NCBI GenBank assembly: GCA_964481035.1
Contig: CAYZSE010000041.1
Span: forward strand, 1-22,814
Length of the DNA: 22,814 bases
Direction of reading: 5' to 3'
Source of the DNA: JAAAPF01 sp964481035
GTDB lineage: Bacteria; Pseudomonadota; Alphaproteobacteria; Geminicoccales; Geminicoccaceae
Positions 6,544-14,739 of the stretch are shown piece by piece. The translations under genes and the position numbers were made by a program. Within the stretch, counting starts at the first letter, position 1, and every line of letters starts with the position of its first letter. A model generated the notes under the pieces. That model did no database searches and was not told the DNA's origin. It worked only from the letters and a program-made list of their open reading frames with translations.

Positions 6544-7715
6544 TGCCGGTCGACGAAGCGGACGAGGCGCACGAGCGCCTCGTCCAGCCTTTCGTGGGAC
6601 AGGGCGAAGCAGAGGCGCAGATGCGCCTCGTTGCCGGGGCCGAAGGTGTAGCCCGGTGCCAGGCCCACCTTCTCCTCGCGCAACAGCCGCTCGGCGAAGG
6701 CGAGGCTGTCGCTGAGCCCCTGGATCTTCGGAAAGGCGTAGAAGGCGCCGTCGGGGGCGCGCAGGTCGATCTTCGGGTGCTGGCCGAGGCGGCGGCGGAC
6801 GACCTCGAAGCCCTCGCGGTAGCCCGCGCGCAGCTCGCGGACGATCGGCTCGCCGGGCTCGCCCAGGGCGGCCATCGCGCCGAACTGGGCGAAGGAGGTG
6901 GCACCGGTGTTGAGCGCGGTCGCCCAGGTCGTGACCTGCTGCTCGAGGCCCGCCGGCACGACCATCCAGCCCATCCGCCAGCCGGTCATCGCCCACGCCT
7001 TCGAGAAGCCGTTGACGACGATCACCGGGTCGTCCGGCGCCGCCACCTCGAGGAAGGAGGGGGCGATGTCGCCCGCGAAGACGTTGCGGTGGTAGACCTC
7101 GTCGGCGATGAGCATGACGCCGCGCTCGCGGCAGAGGTCCAAGAGCCGGCGGATGTCCTCGGCCGGCATGATCCACCCGGTGGGATTGCAGGGGGAGTTG
7201 ACGTAGAGCGCCTTGGTCTCGCCCGGCCGGATCGCCTGCTGGAGCTTGGCGAGGTCGAGGTGCCAATGGCCCTCGCGCGCCTCCTGGCGCACGAACGTCA
7301 CCCGTGCCGCCGCCATCTCGAGCACGGTGAGGACGTTGGGCCAGTGCGGGGTGACGACGACGACGTGGTCGCCCGCGCCGACGCACATGTCGATCGCGAA
7401 GTTGAGGCAGAGCATCGTCGAGCCCGGGACCGCGAGACGGCCCTGGTCGACGTCGACGCCGTAGACGCGCGCGAGATAGGCCTGCAGCGCCGCGAGCAGC
7501 TCAGGGCGGCCGCGCGGGATGTTGTAGAAGGTCTCGCCGGCCTCGAGCGCCCGGATCGCCGCATCACGAATGGGCTTGGGCGTCGCCACGTCGCCCTCGC
7601 CGACCCACAAGGGGATGACCTCGGGGTCACCGAAGCCCTGGCTCACGACCTTGCCGATGCCGCTCATCTCGAGCGTGGCGAACTCCTCGCGCAGGATCGT
7701 CTCGGCCGTGACCAT
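6537..7715 (-). CDS. Pyridoxal-phosphate aminotransferase, class I/II (aspartate-aminotransferase fold)
   Basis: PLP-dependent aminotransferase of about 392 residues, fold type I, transferring an amino group from an amino acid to a 2-oxo acid in the cytoplasm. The PLP lysine is Lys239 in NGFSKAWAMTGWRMGW. Other signature parts are NSPCNPTG (173-180), ADEVY with Asp205 and Tyr208, and the N-terminal WVGEGD segment where many subgroup I members have LxxGEPD. The carboxylate-binding Arg is expected near the C-terminus in the HLRLCFA region. Specificity (aspartate, alanine, aromatic or other) cannot be decided. ATG 7715 is preferred because GGAG is 6 bases upstream; an in-frame TTG at 7727 overlaps that site. 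It is divergent from the flavoprotein gene, with a 129-base gap. Confidence 0.92.
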   Translation of the reverse strand: MVTAETILREEFATLEMSGIGKVVSQGFGDPEVIPLWVGEGDVATPKPIRDAAIRALEAGETFYNIPRGRPELLAALQAYLARVYGVDVDQGRLAVPGSTMLCLNFAIDMCVGAGDHVVVVTPHWPNVLTVLEMAAARVTFVRQEAREGHWHLDLAKLQQAIRPGETKALYVNSPCNPTGWIMPAEDIRRLLDLCRERGVMLIADEVYHRNVFAGDIAPSFLEVAAPDDPVIVVNGFSKAWAMTGWRMGWMVVPAGLEQQVTTWATALNTGATSFAQFGAMAALGEPGEPIVRELRAGYREGFEVVRRRLGQHPKIDLRAPDGAFYAFPKIQGLSDSLAFAERLLREEKVGLAPGYTFGPGNEAHLRLCFALSHERLDEALVRLVRFVDRHA

Positions 7716-7844
7716 CGAGATCTCCAAAGAATGAAGCCCCGTGTGTGCCAGACCGCCGCGCGCGCGTGAATGCGGTCGAGGCTGCGCCGCACCGCGTCAT
7801 CGCCTATAGCAGCCGTGTCCGTCGTCGCTTGGGAGGCCCGCGCC

Positions 7845-9098
7845 GTGTCTGCGCCCGTCAGCGGTCCCGTCGTCATCGTCGGCGCCGGCCAAGCCGGCAT
7901 GCAGCTCGCCATGAGCCTGCGCCAGCAGGGCTCGCCGGCGCCGATCACGCTCATCGGCGAGGAAGCCTGGCCGCCCTACGAGCGGCCGCCGCTCTCGAAG
8001 GCCTTTCTCGTGGGCGAACTCGCCGAGGAGCGGCTGGTCCTCCGAAAGCGCCAGGCTTATGCCGATCTCGACATCGATCTCCGCCTCGCCACGCGGGTGA
8101 CGGCGCTCGACCGCACGGCACGGACGGTGACGACCGAGCGGGGCGAGGTGCTGCCCTACGGCGTCTGCGTGCTGGCGACCGGCAGCCGTGCCCGGCACCT
8201 GCACGTGCCCGGTGCCGACCTTGACGGCATCGCGACGCTGCGCGGCATCGACGATGCGAAGCATCTCCGTGACCGGGTGCGGCCGGGCCTGCGCGCGGCC
8301 GTCGTCGGCGGCGGCTACATCGGCATGGAGATCGCCGCGAGCCTCACCAAGCTCGGCGCCGCCGTGACCGTGATCGAGGCCCTGCCGCGGGTCATGAGCC
8401 GCGGCGTCGCCCCGCTCGTCGCCGATCACGTCGCCGCCGTCCATCGCGCCAAAGGCGTGCGCCTCGAGCTCGGCACGGGCGTCGCGGCGTTCGCGGGCGA
8501 CGAGGCGGTGCGCGCCGTCCGGCTCGCCGACGGCCGTGAGATCGCGGCGGAGCTCGTCGTCGTCGGCATCGGCGCCGCCATCAACGACGAGCTGGCGGCC
8601 GCCGCTGGTCTCGCCACCGACGGCGGTGTCATCGTCGATGCCTGCGCGCGCACGGCCGATCCGGCGATCTTCGCCATCGGCGACGTCGCCGTCCAGGATC
8701 ACGCCTTTCTCGGCCGGCGCGTGCGCCTCGAATCGGTTCAGAACGCCACCGACCAGGCCAAGGCGGTGGCCCGGACGATCGCCACCGGCCAGCCCGTGCC
8801 GATGGCCGAGGTGCCGTGGTTCTGGACCCAGCAGTTCGACTTGATGATCCAGATGGTGGGGATCGCCGACGACGGTCTCGAGTGGGTGCTGCGCGGCGAT
8901 CCCGCCGCCGGCAGGTTCGCGCTCTACGGCCTCACGGGCGGCGTCGTCACCGCCGTGCAGGCCGTCAACAGCGGCGGCGACTACGCCCTCGGCCGCCGCC
9001 TCGTCCGCGAGCGCGTCGCCGTCGCGGCGGCGATGCTCGAAGATCCCACGAGCGACCTCAAGGCGGTGGTGCCACGCGCCGGCCGCGCGCAGCCTTAG
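7845..9098 (+). CDS. FAD-dependent NAD(P)H oxidoreductase, ferredoxin/rubredoxin reductase family
   Basis: About 417-residue flavoprotein that passes electrons from NAD(P)H to a small iron-sulfur partner, as in dioxygenase and cytochrome P450 systems or in AIF-like proteins. An FAD-binding GAGQAG (13-18) at the N-terminus, ATGS (111-114), a second dinucleotide fold VVGGGYIGME (154-162), and FAIGDVA are all present. The C-terminal domain carries the family's WFWTQQFDLMIQMVG signature. GTG 7845 is chosen because GGGAGG (7831-7836) lies 8 bases upstream; the frame also opens at ATG 7770, but that extension does not resemble the family. No ferredoxin or oxygenase gene is adjacent, so the redox partner is unknown. 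A YcgN gene follows 36 bases downstream, probably in the same transcript. Confidence 0.92.
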   Translation: MSAPVSGPVVIVGAGQAGMQLAMSLRQQGSPAPITLIGEEAWPPYERPPLSKAFLVGELAEERLVLRKRQAYADLDIDLRLATRVTALDRTARTVTTERGEVLPYGVCVLATGSRARHLHVPGADLDGIATLRGIDDAKHLRDRVRPGLRAAVVGGGYIGMEIAASLTKLGAAVTVIEALPRVMSRGVAPLVADHVAAVHRAKGVRLELGTGVAAFAGDEAVRAVRLADGREIAAELVVVGIGAAINDELAAAAGLATDGGVIVDACARTADPAIFAIGDVAVQDHAFLGRRVRLESVQNATDQAKAVARTIATGQPVPMAEVPWFWTQQFDLMIQMVGIADDGLEWVLRGDPAAGRFALYGLTGGVVTAVQAVNSGGDYALGRRLVRERVAVAAAMLEDPTSDLKAVVPRAGRAQP

Positions 9099-9134
9099 CG
9101 CAGAGTCTCCAGACGAGACGCGGAGGAGACGTCG

Positions 9135-9596
9135 TTGCGGTCGCGCTTTTGGGAGACGGTGCCGCTCGCCGAGCTGACGGGCGAGGAGTGGGAGGCGATC
9201 TGCGACGGCTGCGCCAAATGCTGCCTCATCAAGCTCGAGGACGAGGCGGACGGCACGGTCTACTTCACCGACGTGCACTGCTTTCTCCTCGACCGCGGCA
9301 CCTGCCGCTGCGGCGACTACGCCAACCGGACGACGCGCGTGCCGACCTGCATTCGCTTGTGCCCCGATCGACTCGACGAGGTGTTCTGGATGCCCACGAG
9401 CTGCAGCTACCGGCGCCTCGCCGAGGGCCGCGGCCTCGCGGCGTGGCACCCGCTCGTCGCCGGCGACGTTGCCGCCGTGCACCGGGCGCGCATCTCCATC
9501 CGCGGCCGGTCGCTGCCCGAGACCGAGGTCGCCCAGGACCGGCTCGAGGAGCGTCTGGTCGACTGGCCGGTCACCGAGGACGGCGATGACGCTTGA
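9135..9596 (+). CDS. YcgN-family cysteine cluster protein (UPF0260)
   Basis: Small cytoplasmic protein of 153 residues belonging to the YcgN/UPF0260 group, of unknown function. Ten cysteines are visible (23, 26, 29, 30, 49, 57, 59, 72, 76, 90), including the hallmark CDGCAKCC near the N-terminus and CRCGDYANR, an arrangement expected to bind a metal or iron-sulfur centre. Length is typical. The start is TTG 9135, supported by GGAGGAG at 9122-9128, 6 bases upstream. It follows the flavoprotein gene closely, so an electron-transfer link between the two is an attractive but unproven guess. It is convergent with rppH. Confidence 0.92.
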   Translation: MRSRFWETVPLAELTGEEWEAICDGCAKCCLIKLEDEADGTVYFTDVHCFLLDRGTCRCGDYANRTTRVPTCIRLCPDRLDEVFWMPTSCSYRRLAEGRGLAAWHPLVAGDVAAVHRARISIRGRSLPETEVAQDRLEERLVDWPVTEDGDDA

Positions 9597-9624
9597 GTCG
9601 CGTGCCTGGAGCACAGCGGAGCCG

Positions 9625-9651
9625 GACGGCCTTCGCCTGCGACCGGCCGTC
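9625..9651. terminator. Possible hairpin between convergent ycgN-like gene and rppH
   Basis: GACGGCC (9625-9631) and GGCCGTC (9645-9651) form a 7-bp stem with a 13-base loop in the 82-base gap between two convergent genes. There is no T-tract. The position suits transcription termination from either side, but a 7-bp GC-rich stem is weak evidence in this genome. Confidence 0.28.
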
Positions 9652-9678
9652 GTCGCCATCCGGGACGCGGCTGCTCGC

Positions 9679-10179
9679 TCAACGTGCGAGGTAGCGCTCG
9701 AAGCAGCGAAGAACGTAGCGATAGGCGGCGCGCTTGAAGGGAACGATCCGGCCCTCGATCTCGGCCGCGTGCAGCCAGGCCCAGCTCTTGAACTCGGGGT
9801 GATGCCGCTCGAGGTCAACGTCCGCATCGCGCCCGAGAAAGCGCAGCGCCACCCACTTTTGCGCTTGGCCGCGAAAACGGCCTCGCCACATGTTCTGGGC
9901 GAGGTCGGGTGGCAGGTCGTAGGTGAGCCAGCGCGGGGTCTCGGCGAGCACCTCGACGAGATGGCCACCGACGCCGGTCTCCTCTTCGAGTTCGCGCAGC
10001 GCCGCCGTGACGACCGTCTCGTCGCCGTCGATGCCGCCTTGCGGCATCTGCCAGGCCGGCGCGCCCTGGTCCGCGCGCTGCCCGGCAAAGACCCGGCCAT
10101 CGGTGGCGACGAGCACGACCCCGGCGTTGCGCCGATAGCCGGGCGGCGCCTCGTCGTGCAAATGCAACTCGTCGCTCAT
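9679..10179 (-). CDS. rppH: RNA pyrophosphohydrolase RppH (Nudix)
   Basis: Removes pyrophosphate from the 5' end of triphosphorylated mRNAs, opening them to RNase E-dependent decay. The Nudix box is complete at residues 48-70 (GGIDGDETVVTAALREL followed by EEETGV), with the catalytic RELEEE glutamates intact. RppH-specific parts include the N-terminal GYRRNAGVVL, WQMPQGGID, and the QKWVALRF and EFKSWAWL segments. About 166 residues, typical of alphaproteobacterial RppH. ATG 10179 is chosen as it starts the domain cleanly with a GAGG about 9 bases upstream; the frame is open much further upstream but that part overlaps yibQ. It is the last gene of the gpmI-envC-ctpA-yibQ cluster, 16 bases after yibQ. 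Confidence 0.95.
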   Translation of the reverse strand: MSDELHLHDEAPPGYRRNAGVVLVATDGRVFAGQRADQGAPAWQMPQGGIDGDETVVTAALRELEEETGVGGHLVEVLAETPRWLTYDLPPDLAQNMWRGRFRGQAQKWVALRFLGRDADVDLERHHPEFKSWAWLHAAEIEGRIVPFKRAAYRYVLRCFERYLAR

Positions 10180-10195
10180 GGCTGCGCCCTCGTGC

Positions 10196-11257
10196 TCATC
10201 GACTCTCCTCGATGACGGCGTCGAGCCGGCCGAGCGCCACGCCGGGCTCGTCGTCCAGCCCGTCGAGCCAGCGGGCGATCTCCTCGAGCAGGCCCGGATA
10301 GATCTCCAGCAGGAGGATCGAGGGATCCGGCTGCGCTGCCGCCGCAAGGCCGGCGAGCGCCGCGTGGAAGCCCTGCTCGCCCAGCAGCGCCGGATCGAGG
10401 CGCCAGGCCCGGGGCGCCGTATCGAGCGCCGGCGCACCCAGCACGAGCGGTCGGCCGGCATCGAGGGCGACGCTCTGCGCCACCTCGCCGATGGCCCGCG
10501 TGACCTCGGGCTCGACGATGACCGCGCCTTGGACGTCACCCGCGAGCGGCGTCCACTGGGCTTTGATGCGGGCGGCCTGAACCTCGCGTCCGGCATCGAG
10601 CGGTATCGCGTCGCCCGAGGCCTCCGTGGCAACGGGCGCCCAGGCGAAACGCAGGACGACGTCGCGACCGTCGGCCCGCCAGTCGGCGAGGCGAGCGGCG
10701 GCGTCGGGCAGATCGGCGGGCAGGGCGAAGGCCACCTCAACCGGCAGGCGCGCCGCCGCCGCCCGGGCGAGGTCCTCGCTCCAGGCGATGCCCGTGGCGA
10801 TCACCACGACGCGCCTCGGGCGCACCGCAGGCGCGGTTGCGACCGCCGCCGGGTCGGCCTCGTCGGTCGCGAGATCGTCGGCGCTGCGATCGCGCGCGAA
10901 GGCGAGGCGGTCATCGGGCTCGTCCGCGCCGGCGCCCGCATCGCGCTCGACCGCCGTCGGCTCGCCGTCCGGCACGTCGCGCTCGACCTCCAGGTGGCCG
11001 CCGCGTGCATCGACAGGAGATGGCGCCGGCGGGCTCGGCGGCGCGGGCGCACTCACGTCACCGGGTTGCGGCGGGCTCTCGACCGGTCGCTCGTCGGCGG
11101 CGGGAGGCGGCACGGGGGCTCGCGCCGGGATGGCGACGGTAATCGGCGGCGGCGAAGGTGTCGGCGCGCGGGACAGAGCCACCAGCCAAGCGGCGAGGGC
11201 GAAGACGAGCGCCGCGGTGAACGCGCCACCGGCGAGGATGACGCGACGCTCGGCCAA
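10196..11257 (-). CDS. Divergent polysaccharide deacetylase (YibQ/DUF610), apparently lacking metal-site residues
   Basis: Protein of 353 residues with an N-terminal membrane anchor (about 7-28), a long Pro/Ala/Asp-rich periplasmic linker (30-145) and a C-terminal domain (148-353) laid out like the YibQ divergent polysaccharide deacetylases. The assignment leans on gene order (gpmI, envC, ctpA, this gene, rppH) plus the domain outline. The usual D-D-L-G motif at the first strand reads VIATGIA (152-158). The usual LHLPMEP block reads LRFAWAP (202-208). The NNHMGS block appears as VIVEPE (246-251). The metal-binding Asp and His residues are therefore missing, and it is probably a non-catalytic version. 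The start is TTG 11257, 11 bases after the ctpA stop. The family call is moderate because divergence is strong. Confidence 0.7.
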   Translation of the reverse strand: MAERRVILAGGAFTAALVFALAAWLVALSRAPTPSPPPITVAIPARAPVPPPAADERPVESPPQPGDVSAPAPPSPPAPSPVDARGGHLEVERDVPDGEPTAVERDAGAGADEPDDRLAFARDRSADDLATDEADPAAVATAPAVRPRRVVVIATGIAWSEDLARAAAARLPVEVAFALPADLPDAAARLADWRADGRDVVLRFAWAPVATEASGDAIPLDAGREVQAARIKAQWTPLAGDVQGAVIVEPEVTRAIGEVAQSVALDAGRPLVLGAPALDTAPRAWRLDPALLGEQGFHAALAGLAAAAQPDPSILLLEIYPGLLEEIARWLDGLDDEPGVALGRLDAVIEESR

Positions 11258-11268
11258 GCCGCTCGGCC

Positions 11269-12564
11269 CTAGTTGCTGGCGGCCACCGGCGCCGCGCTCT
11301 CGCTGAAGAGCGACACGCCGCGCAGGAGGTCGACGGCCCGAGCGAGCTGATAGTCGCTCTCGGCGATGTCCGGGCGTGCGTCCGCCGTACCGTTGTCGGT
11401 CTCGTTGTCGAGGCGGCCGCGCAGGTCGGCCTCGCGGCGCGCGCTCGCCGTCTCGTCGACCTCCAGGGTCGCTTGCTTGACCTCGATGTCGGGGGTGATG
11501 CCCGCCGCCTGGATCGAGGTTCCGGCCGGGGTGTAGTATCGGGCCGTGGTCAAGCGGATCGCGCCATGGCCCGAGACGGGCATGATCGTCTGCACCGAGC
11601 CCTTGCCGAACGACTGGGTGCCCATGACGATGGCGCGGCGATGATCCTGCAGCGCGCCGGCGACGATCTCCGAGGCCGACGCCGAGCCGCCGTTGATGAG
11701 AACGACCATCGGCAACCCGTCGAGCAGATCGCCCGCACGCGCGTTGAACCGCTGAACGTTGTCGTCGTCTCGGCCCCGAGTCGAGACGATCTCGCCGCGA
11801 TCGAGGAACATGTCGGTGACGCCGACCGCCTGATCGAGCAGGCCGCCCGGGTTGTTGCGGAGATCGAGGACGACGCCGAGCATCTCCCCGCCGACCTCCG
11901 CCTCGAGCGCCTCGAGCGCCTTCTCGATCGCATCCTCGGTCTGCTCGTTGAAGGTCGTGACGCGGATGTAGCCGACGTTGCGCTCGACCCGCGAGCGCAC
12001 CGGCGAGATGGTGATGACGGCGCGGGTCAGCTCGACGTCGAGCGGCTCGTCGGCTCCCTCGCGCAGGATGGTGAGTTCGATGTCGGTGTTCACCGGTCCG
12101 CGCATCCGCTCGACGGCCTCGCCGAGGGTGAGGCCCAGCACCGCCTCGCCGTCGATGTGGCTGATGAAGTCGCCCGGCTCGATGCCGGCGCGGAAGGCCG
12201 GGGTGTCGTCGATCGGCGAGACGACCTTGACGAGGCCGTTCTCCATCGTGACCTCGATGCCGAGCCCGCCGAACTCGCCGCGGGTCTGCACCTGCATGTC
12301 GCGATAGCGGTCGTCGTCCAGGTAGCTCGAGTGCGGGTCGAGCGAGGTGAGCATGCCCGAGATCGCCGCCTCGATGAGCTCCTCGTCACCCACCTCCTCG
12401 ACGTACTCGGCGCGGACGCGCTCGAAGACGTCACCGAAGAGCTTGAGCGAGCGGAACGTGCCCTGATCGCTCTGCGCGAGCAGCGGGCCCGCGCCGAGGC
12501 CGGCGGCGAAGGCCACGGCGACCAGCGCCGTCGCGACGCCCCATGTCTTCACGCGCTGGGTCAT
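11269..12564 (-). CDS. ctpA: Carboxy-terminal processing protease, S41 family
   Basis: Periplasmic serine protease of 431 residues that trims or degrades envelope proteins. A signal peptide or anchor is visible (about 8-30, ending GPLLAQ). Then come an N-terminal helical part with DPHSSYL (76-82), a PDZ domain (about 95-180, FGGLGIEV and IDGEAVLGL) and the S41 core. The catalytic pair fits the Prc/CtpA spacing: Ser296 in GGSASASEIVAGAL and Lys321 in SFGKGSVQT, 25 residues apart. The C-terminal tail after residue about 385 is acidic and low complexity. The start overlaps the envC stop by 4 bases (ATGA), indicating translational coupling. In related bacteria CtpA works near peptidoglycan hydrolases; here its place directly after envC suggests the same. 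Confidence 0.95.
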   Translation of the reverse strand: MTQRVKTWGVATALVAVAFAAGLGAGPLLAQSDQGTFRSLKLFGDVFERVRAEYVEEVGDEELIEAAISGMLTSLDPHSSYLDDDRYRDMQVQTRGEFGGLGIEVTMENGLVKVVSPIDDTPAFRAGIEPGDFISHIDGEAVLGLTLGEAVERMRGPVNTDIELTILREGADEPLDVELTRAVITISPVRSRVERNVGYIRVTTFNEQTEDAIEKALEALEAEVGGEMLGVVLDLRNNPGGLLDQAVGVTDMFLDRGEIVSTRGRDDDNVQRFNARAGDLLDGLPMVVLINGGSASASEIVAGALQDHRRAIVMGTQSFGKGSVQTIMPVSGHGAIRLTTARYYTPAGTSIQAAGITPDIEVKQATLEVDETASARREADLRGRLDNETDNGTADARPDIAESDYQLARAVDLLRGVSLFSESAAPVAASN

Positions 12565-13211
12565 GAATGTCCGTCTCCTGCGACACGCACCCCAAGCCAG
12601 GGCAGGGGGTCCACGGGTCGGCCGTTGCGGCGAAGTTCGAGGTGGAGATCCAAAGCGTAAGGAGACCTTTCGGCCATACGACCGACTTCTTGGCCGGCAA
12701 CGACGGCTTGGTCGACATGCACGTCAACCGTCCCCAAGCCGGCCAGCACCGAATGATATTTGTCGCCGTGATCGATGATCAAGACAAGACCGACTACGTC
12801 GAGCGCGTCCGCGAAGATGACGCGGCCGGGGCCGGGCGCGTGGACACGCGCTGCCGGGCTCGCGCCGATCCTGATCCCCGGCCACGGAAAGCCGGGGCCC
12901 GGCTCGCCGAACCGGGCGACGATGGGCCCGGGCGTCGGCCAGGCGCGGCGCGGATCTGTCCGGGGGCCGGGCGCGGGCGGCGGCACCGCCCGGAGCCGGT
13001 CGGCGCCAGCGGACGGGGCGAGCGCGGCGAGGTCCGCCGCCCTCAGGCTCGGCACCGTCGCGTCAGCCGGAGCCGTGGCCGCGGGCGCCACCGGTGCCGC
13101 CCGTGCGGCCGCACCGGTGGGCTGGAGCCGGGGCGCGGCATCGAGCGCCGGATCGGCGGCGGCACCCGCCGTCGCCAGACAGAGGGCCAGCGCGCATTCA
13201 GCCGGGCGCAT
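12561..13211 (-). CDS. EnvC-like M23/LytM domain protein, short form without coiled coil
   Basis: Protein of 216 residues: a signal peptide (about 1-19, ending AGAAADP), a Pro/Ala-rich stretch (about 20-92) and a LytM/M23 domain (about 93-210). The domain matches alphaproteobacterial EnvC proteins closely, with PGPIVARFGE, HGDKYHSVLAGLG, VDVHVDQ and the ending LELRRNGRPVDPLPWL. Usual EnvC proteins are near 400 residues, with a long coiled coil that contacts FtsEX; that part is absent, and upstream DNA belongs to gpmI. The LytM active site looks degenerate, as in EnvC: most zinc ligands of true M23 enzymes are missing, although HLELRR keeps one His (190). The likely role is activation of an amidase or a partner of CtpA. 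It overlaps gpmI by 14 bases and ctpA by 4. Confidence 0.82.
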   Translation of the reverse strand: MRPAECALALCLATAGAAADPALDAAPRLQPTGAAARAAPVAPAATAPADATVPSLRAADLAALAPSAGADRLRAVPPPAPGPRTDPRRAWPTPGPIVARFGEPGPGFPWPGIRIGASPAARVHAPGPGRVIFADALDVVGLVLIIDHGDKYHSVLAGLGTVDVHVDQAVVAGQEVGRMAERSPYALDLHLELRRNGRPVDPLPWLGVRVAGDGHS

Positions 13212-14739
13212 CGAGGAGCGATCGACCGGTCATGGCGGCGGGCTGGGCGAGGCCCATGAGCGCCAGGACCGTCGGCGCCACGTCGGCGAGCCGGCCGGGG
13301 TGCAGGCCGGCGCCGGCGGGGCCGCCGACGAGCACGCAGGGCACGGGGTTGAGGGTGTGGGCGGTGTGCGGTCCGCCCGTCTCGGGATCCTTCATGACGT
13401 CGCAATTGCCGTGATCGGCGGTGACGATGAACTTCGCCCCCACCCGTTGACCGGCGGCCAGCGCGTCGCCGAGGCAGCCGTCGACCGTCTGCACGGCCTT
13501 GATCGCCGCCTCGAGCACGCCGGTGTGGCCGACCATGTCGGGGTTGGCGAAGTTGCAGAGGATGAAGTCGTACTGGCCGGACTCGATCGCCTCGGCGAGT
13601 CGCCGGCCGACCTCGGGCGCGGACATCTCCGGCTTCAGGTCGTAGGTCGCGACCTCCTTGGGCGAGGGCACGAGCGAGCGCTCCTCGCCCGCGAAGGGCG
13701 TCTCCTCCCCGCCGTTGAAGAAGAAGGTGACGTGCGGGTACTTCTCCGTCTCGGCGAGTCGGAGCTGCCGCTTGCCGGCCTTGGCCAGGACCTCGCCCAG
13801 GATGTCGTCGAGGCGTTCGGGCGCGAAGAGCACGTCGTCGATATACGGATCGAGCCCGCCGCCGTACTGCGCCATGGCCAGCCCCGGCCGCTCGAAGACG
13901 TAGTCGCCGCGGTCGAAGCCGTCGAACTCGGGCACGAGCAGCGCCTGGAGGATCTCGCGGATGCGGTCGGCCCGGAAGTTGGCGCCGAGAAGGCCGTCCG
14001 CCGGGTCCATCCCCGCATAGTCGCCGACCACTGTCGCCTTGACGAACTCGTCGGTCTCGCCGCGGGCGTAGGCTTGCTCGATCGCCGCCACCGGGTCGTT
14101 TGCGGTGAACTGCCCCCGGCCGCGGACCATCGCGTCGAACGCCTGCTCGACGCGGTCCCAGCGCTTGTCGCGGTCCATCGCGAAGTAGCGCCCGATGACC
14201 GTGGCGACGGAGATCCCCTCGGTTCCGCCGAGGTCCTCGAGGAAGCGGCGCATGTAGCCGGCGCCGGCCTGGGGCGGGGTGTCGCGCCCGTCGGTGAAGG
14301 CGTGGATGCAGACCTCGACGCCCGCGCCCGCCAGCGCCTTGGCGACCTCGGCGATGTGCCGCTGATGCGCGTGCACGCCGCCCGGCGAGACGAGGCCCAT
14401 GAGATGGCAGCGCCCGCCGCGCTCCTTCAGCTTCGCGGCGAACGCCTGAAACGCCGGGTTGTCCTTGATCTTGCCGTCCGCGGTGCCGGAATCGATGCGC
14501 GGCAGGTCCTGGTGCACGACCCGGCCGGCGCCGAGGTTCATGTGGCCGACCTCAGAATTGCCGAATTGTCCCTCCGGCAGCCCGACGTGCGGCCCGTCGG
14601 TCCGCAAAAGCGTGTGCGAGCAATCGCGCCAGATCCGGTCGAAGTTCGGGGTGTTCGCCAGCAGCACGGCGTTGTCCGCCCGCTCCTCGCGCCAGCCCCA
14701 GCCGTCGAGGATGATGAGAACCACCGGTGGTTGAGGCAT
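13198..14739 (-). CDS. gpmI: 2,3-bisphosphoglycerate-independent phosphoglycerate mutase
   Basis: Glycolytic/gluconeogenic enzyme interconverting 3- and 2-phosphoglycerate with two manganese ions. Full length at 513 residues. The phosphatase-domain start LIILDGWGWRE (metal ligand Asp12) and the phosphoserine motif GQFGNSEVGHMNLGAGR (catalytic Ser62) are intact. Further core blocks are GLVSPGGVHAHQRH, HAFTDGRDTPP, GRYFAMDRDKRWDR and, late, NFANPDMVGHTG and TADHGNCD. ATG 14739 is the start; the best Shine-Dalgarno is GGAG about 12 bases upstream, which is weak. It heads a compact minus-strand cluster with envC, ctpA, yibQ and rppH, and shares the gpmI-envC-yibQ linkage seen in other proteobacteria. 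A run of seven T on its strand lies about 25 bases upstream of the start. Confidence 0.97.
   Translation of the reverse strand: MPQPPVVLIILDGWGWREERADNAVLLANTPNFDRIWRDCSHTLLRTDGPHVGLPEGQFGNSEVGHMNLGAGRVVHQDLPRIDSGTADGKIKDNPAFQAFAAKLKERGGRCHLMGLVSPGGVHAHQRHIAEVAKALAGAGVEVCIHAFTDGRDTPPQAGAGYMRRFLEDLGGTEGISVATVIGRYFAMDRDKRWDRVEQAFDAMVRGRGQFTANDPVAAIEQAYARGETDEFVKATVVGDYAGMDPADGLLGANFRADRIREILQALLVPEFDGFDRGDYVFERPGLAMAQYGGGLDPYIDDVLFAPERLDDILGEVLAKAGKRQLRLAETEKYPHVTFFFNGGEETPFAGEERSLVPSPKEVATYDLKPEMSAPEVGRRLAEAIESGQYDFILCNFANPDMVGHTGVLEAAIKAVQTVDGCLGDALAAGQRVGAKFIVTADHGNCDVMKDPETGGPHTAHTLNPVPCVLVGGPAGAGLHPGRLADVAPTVLALMGLAQPAAMTGRSLLDAPG

Noticed and set aside
7797..10100. Very long open frame on the minus strand (767 codons) opposite the flavoprotein and YcgN genes
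   Set aside because: Both plus-strand genes have intact motifs and ribosome-binding sites; the antisense translation is low complexity and its C-terminal half only mirrors the flavoprotein.
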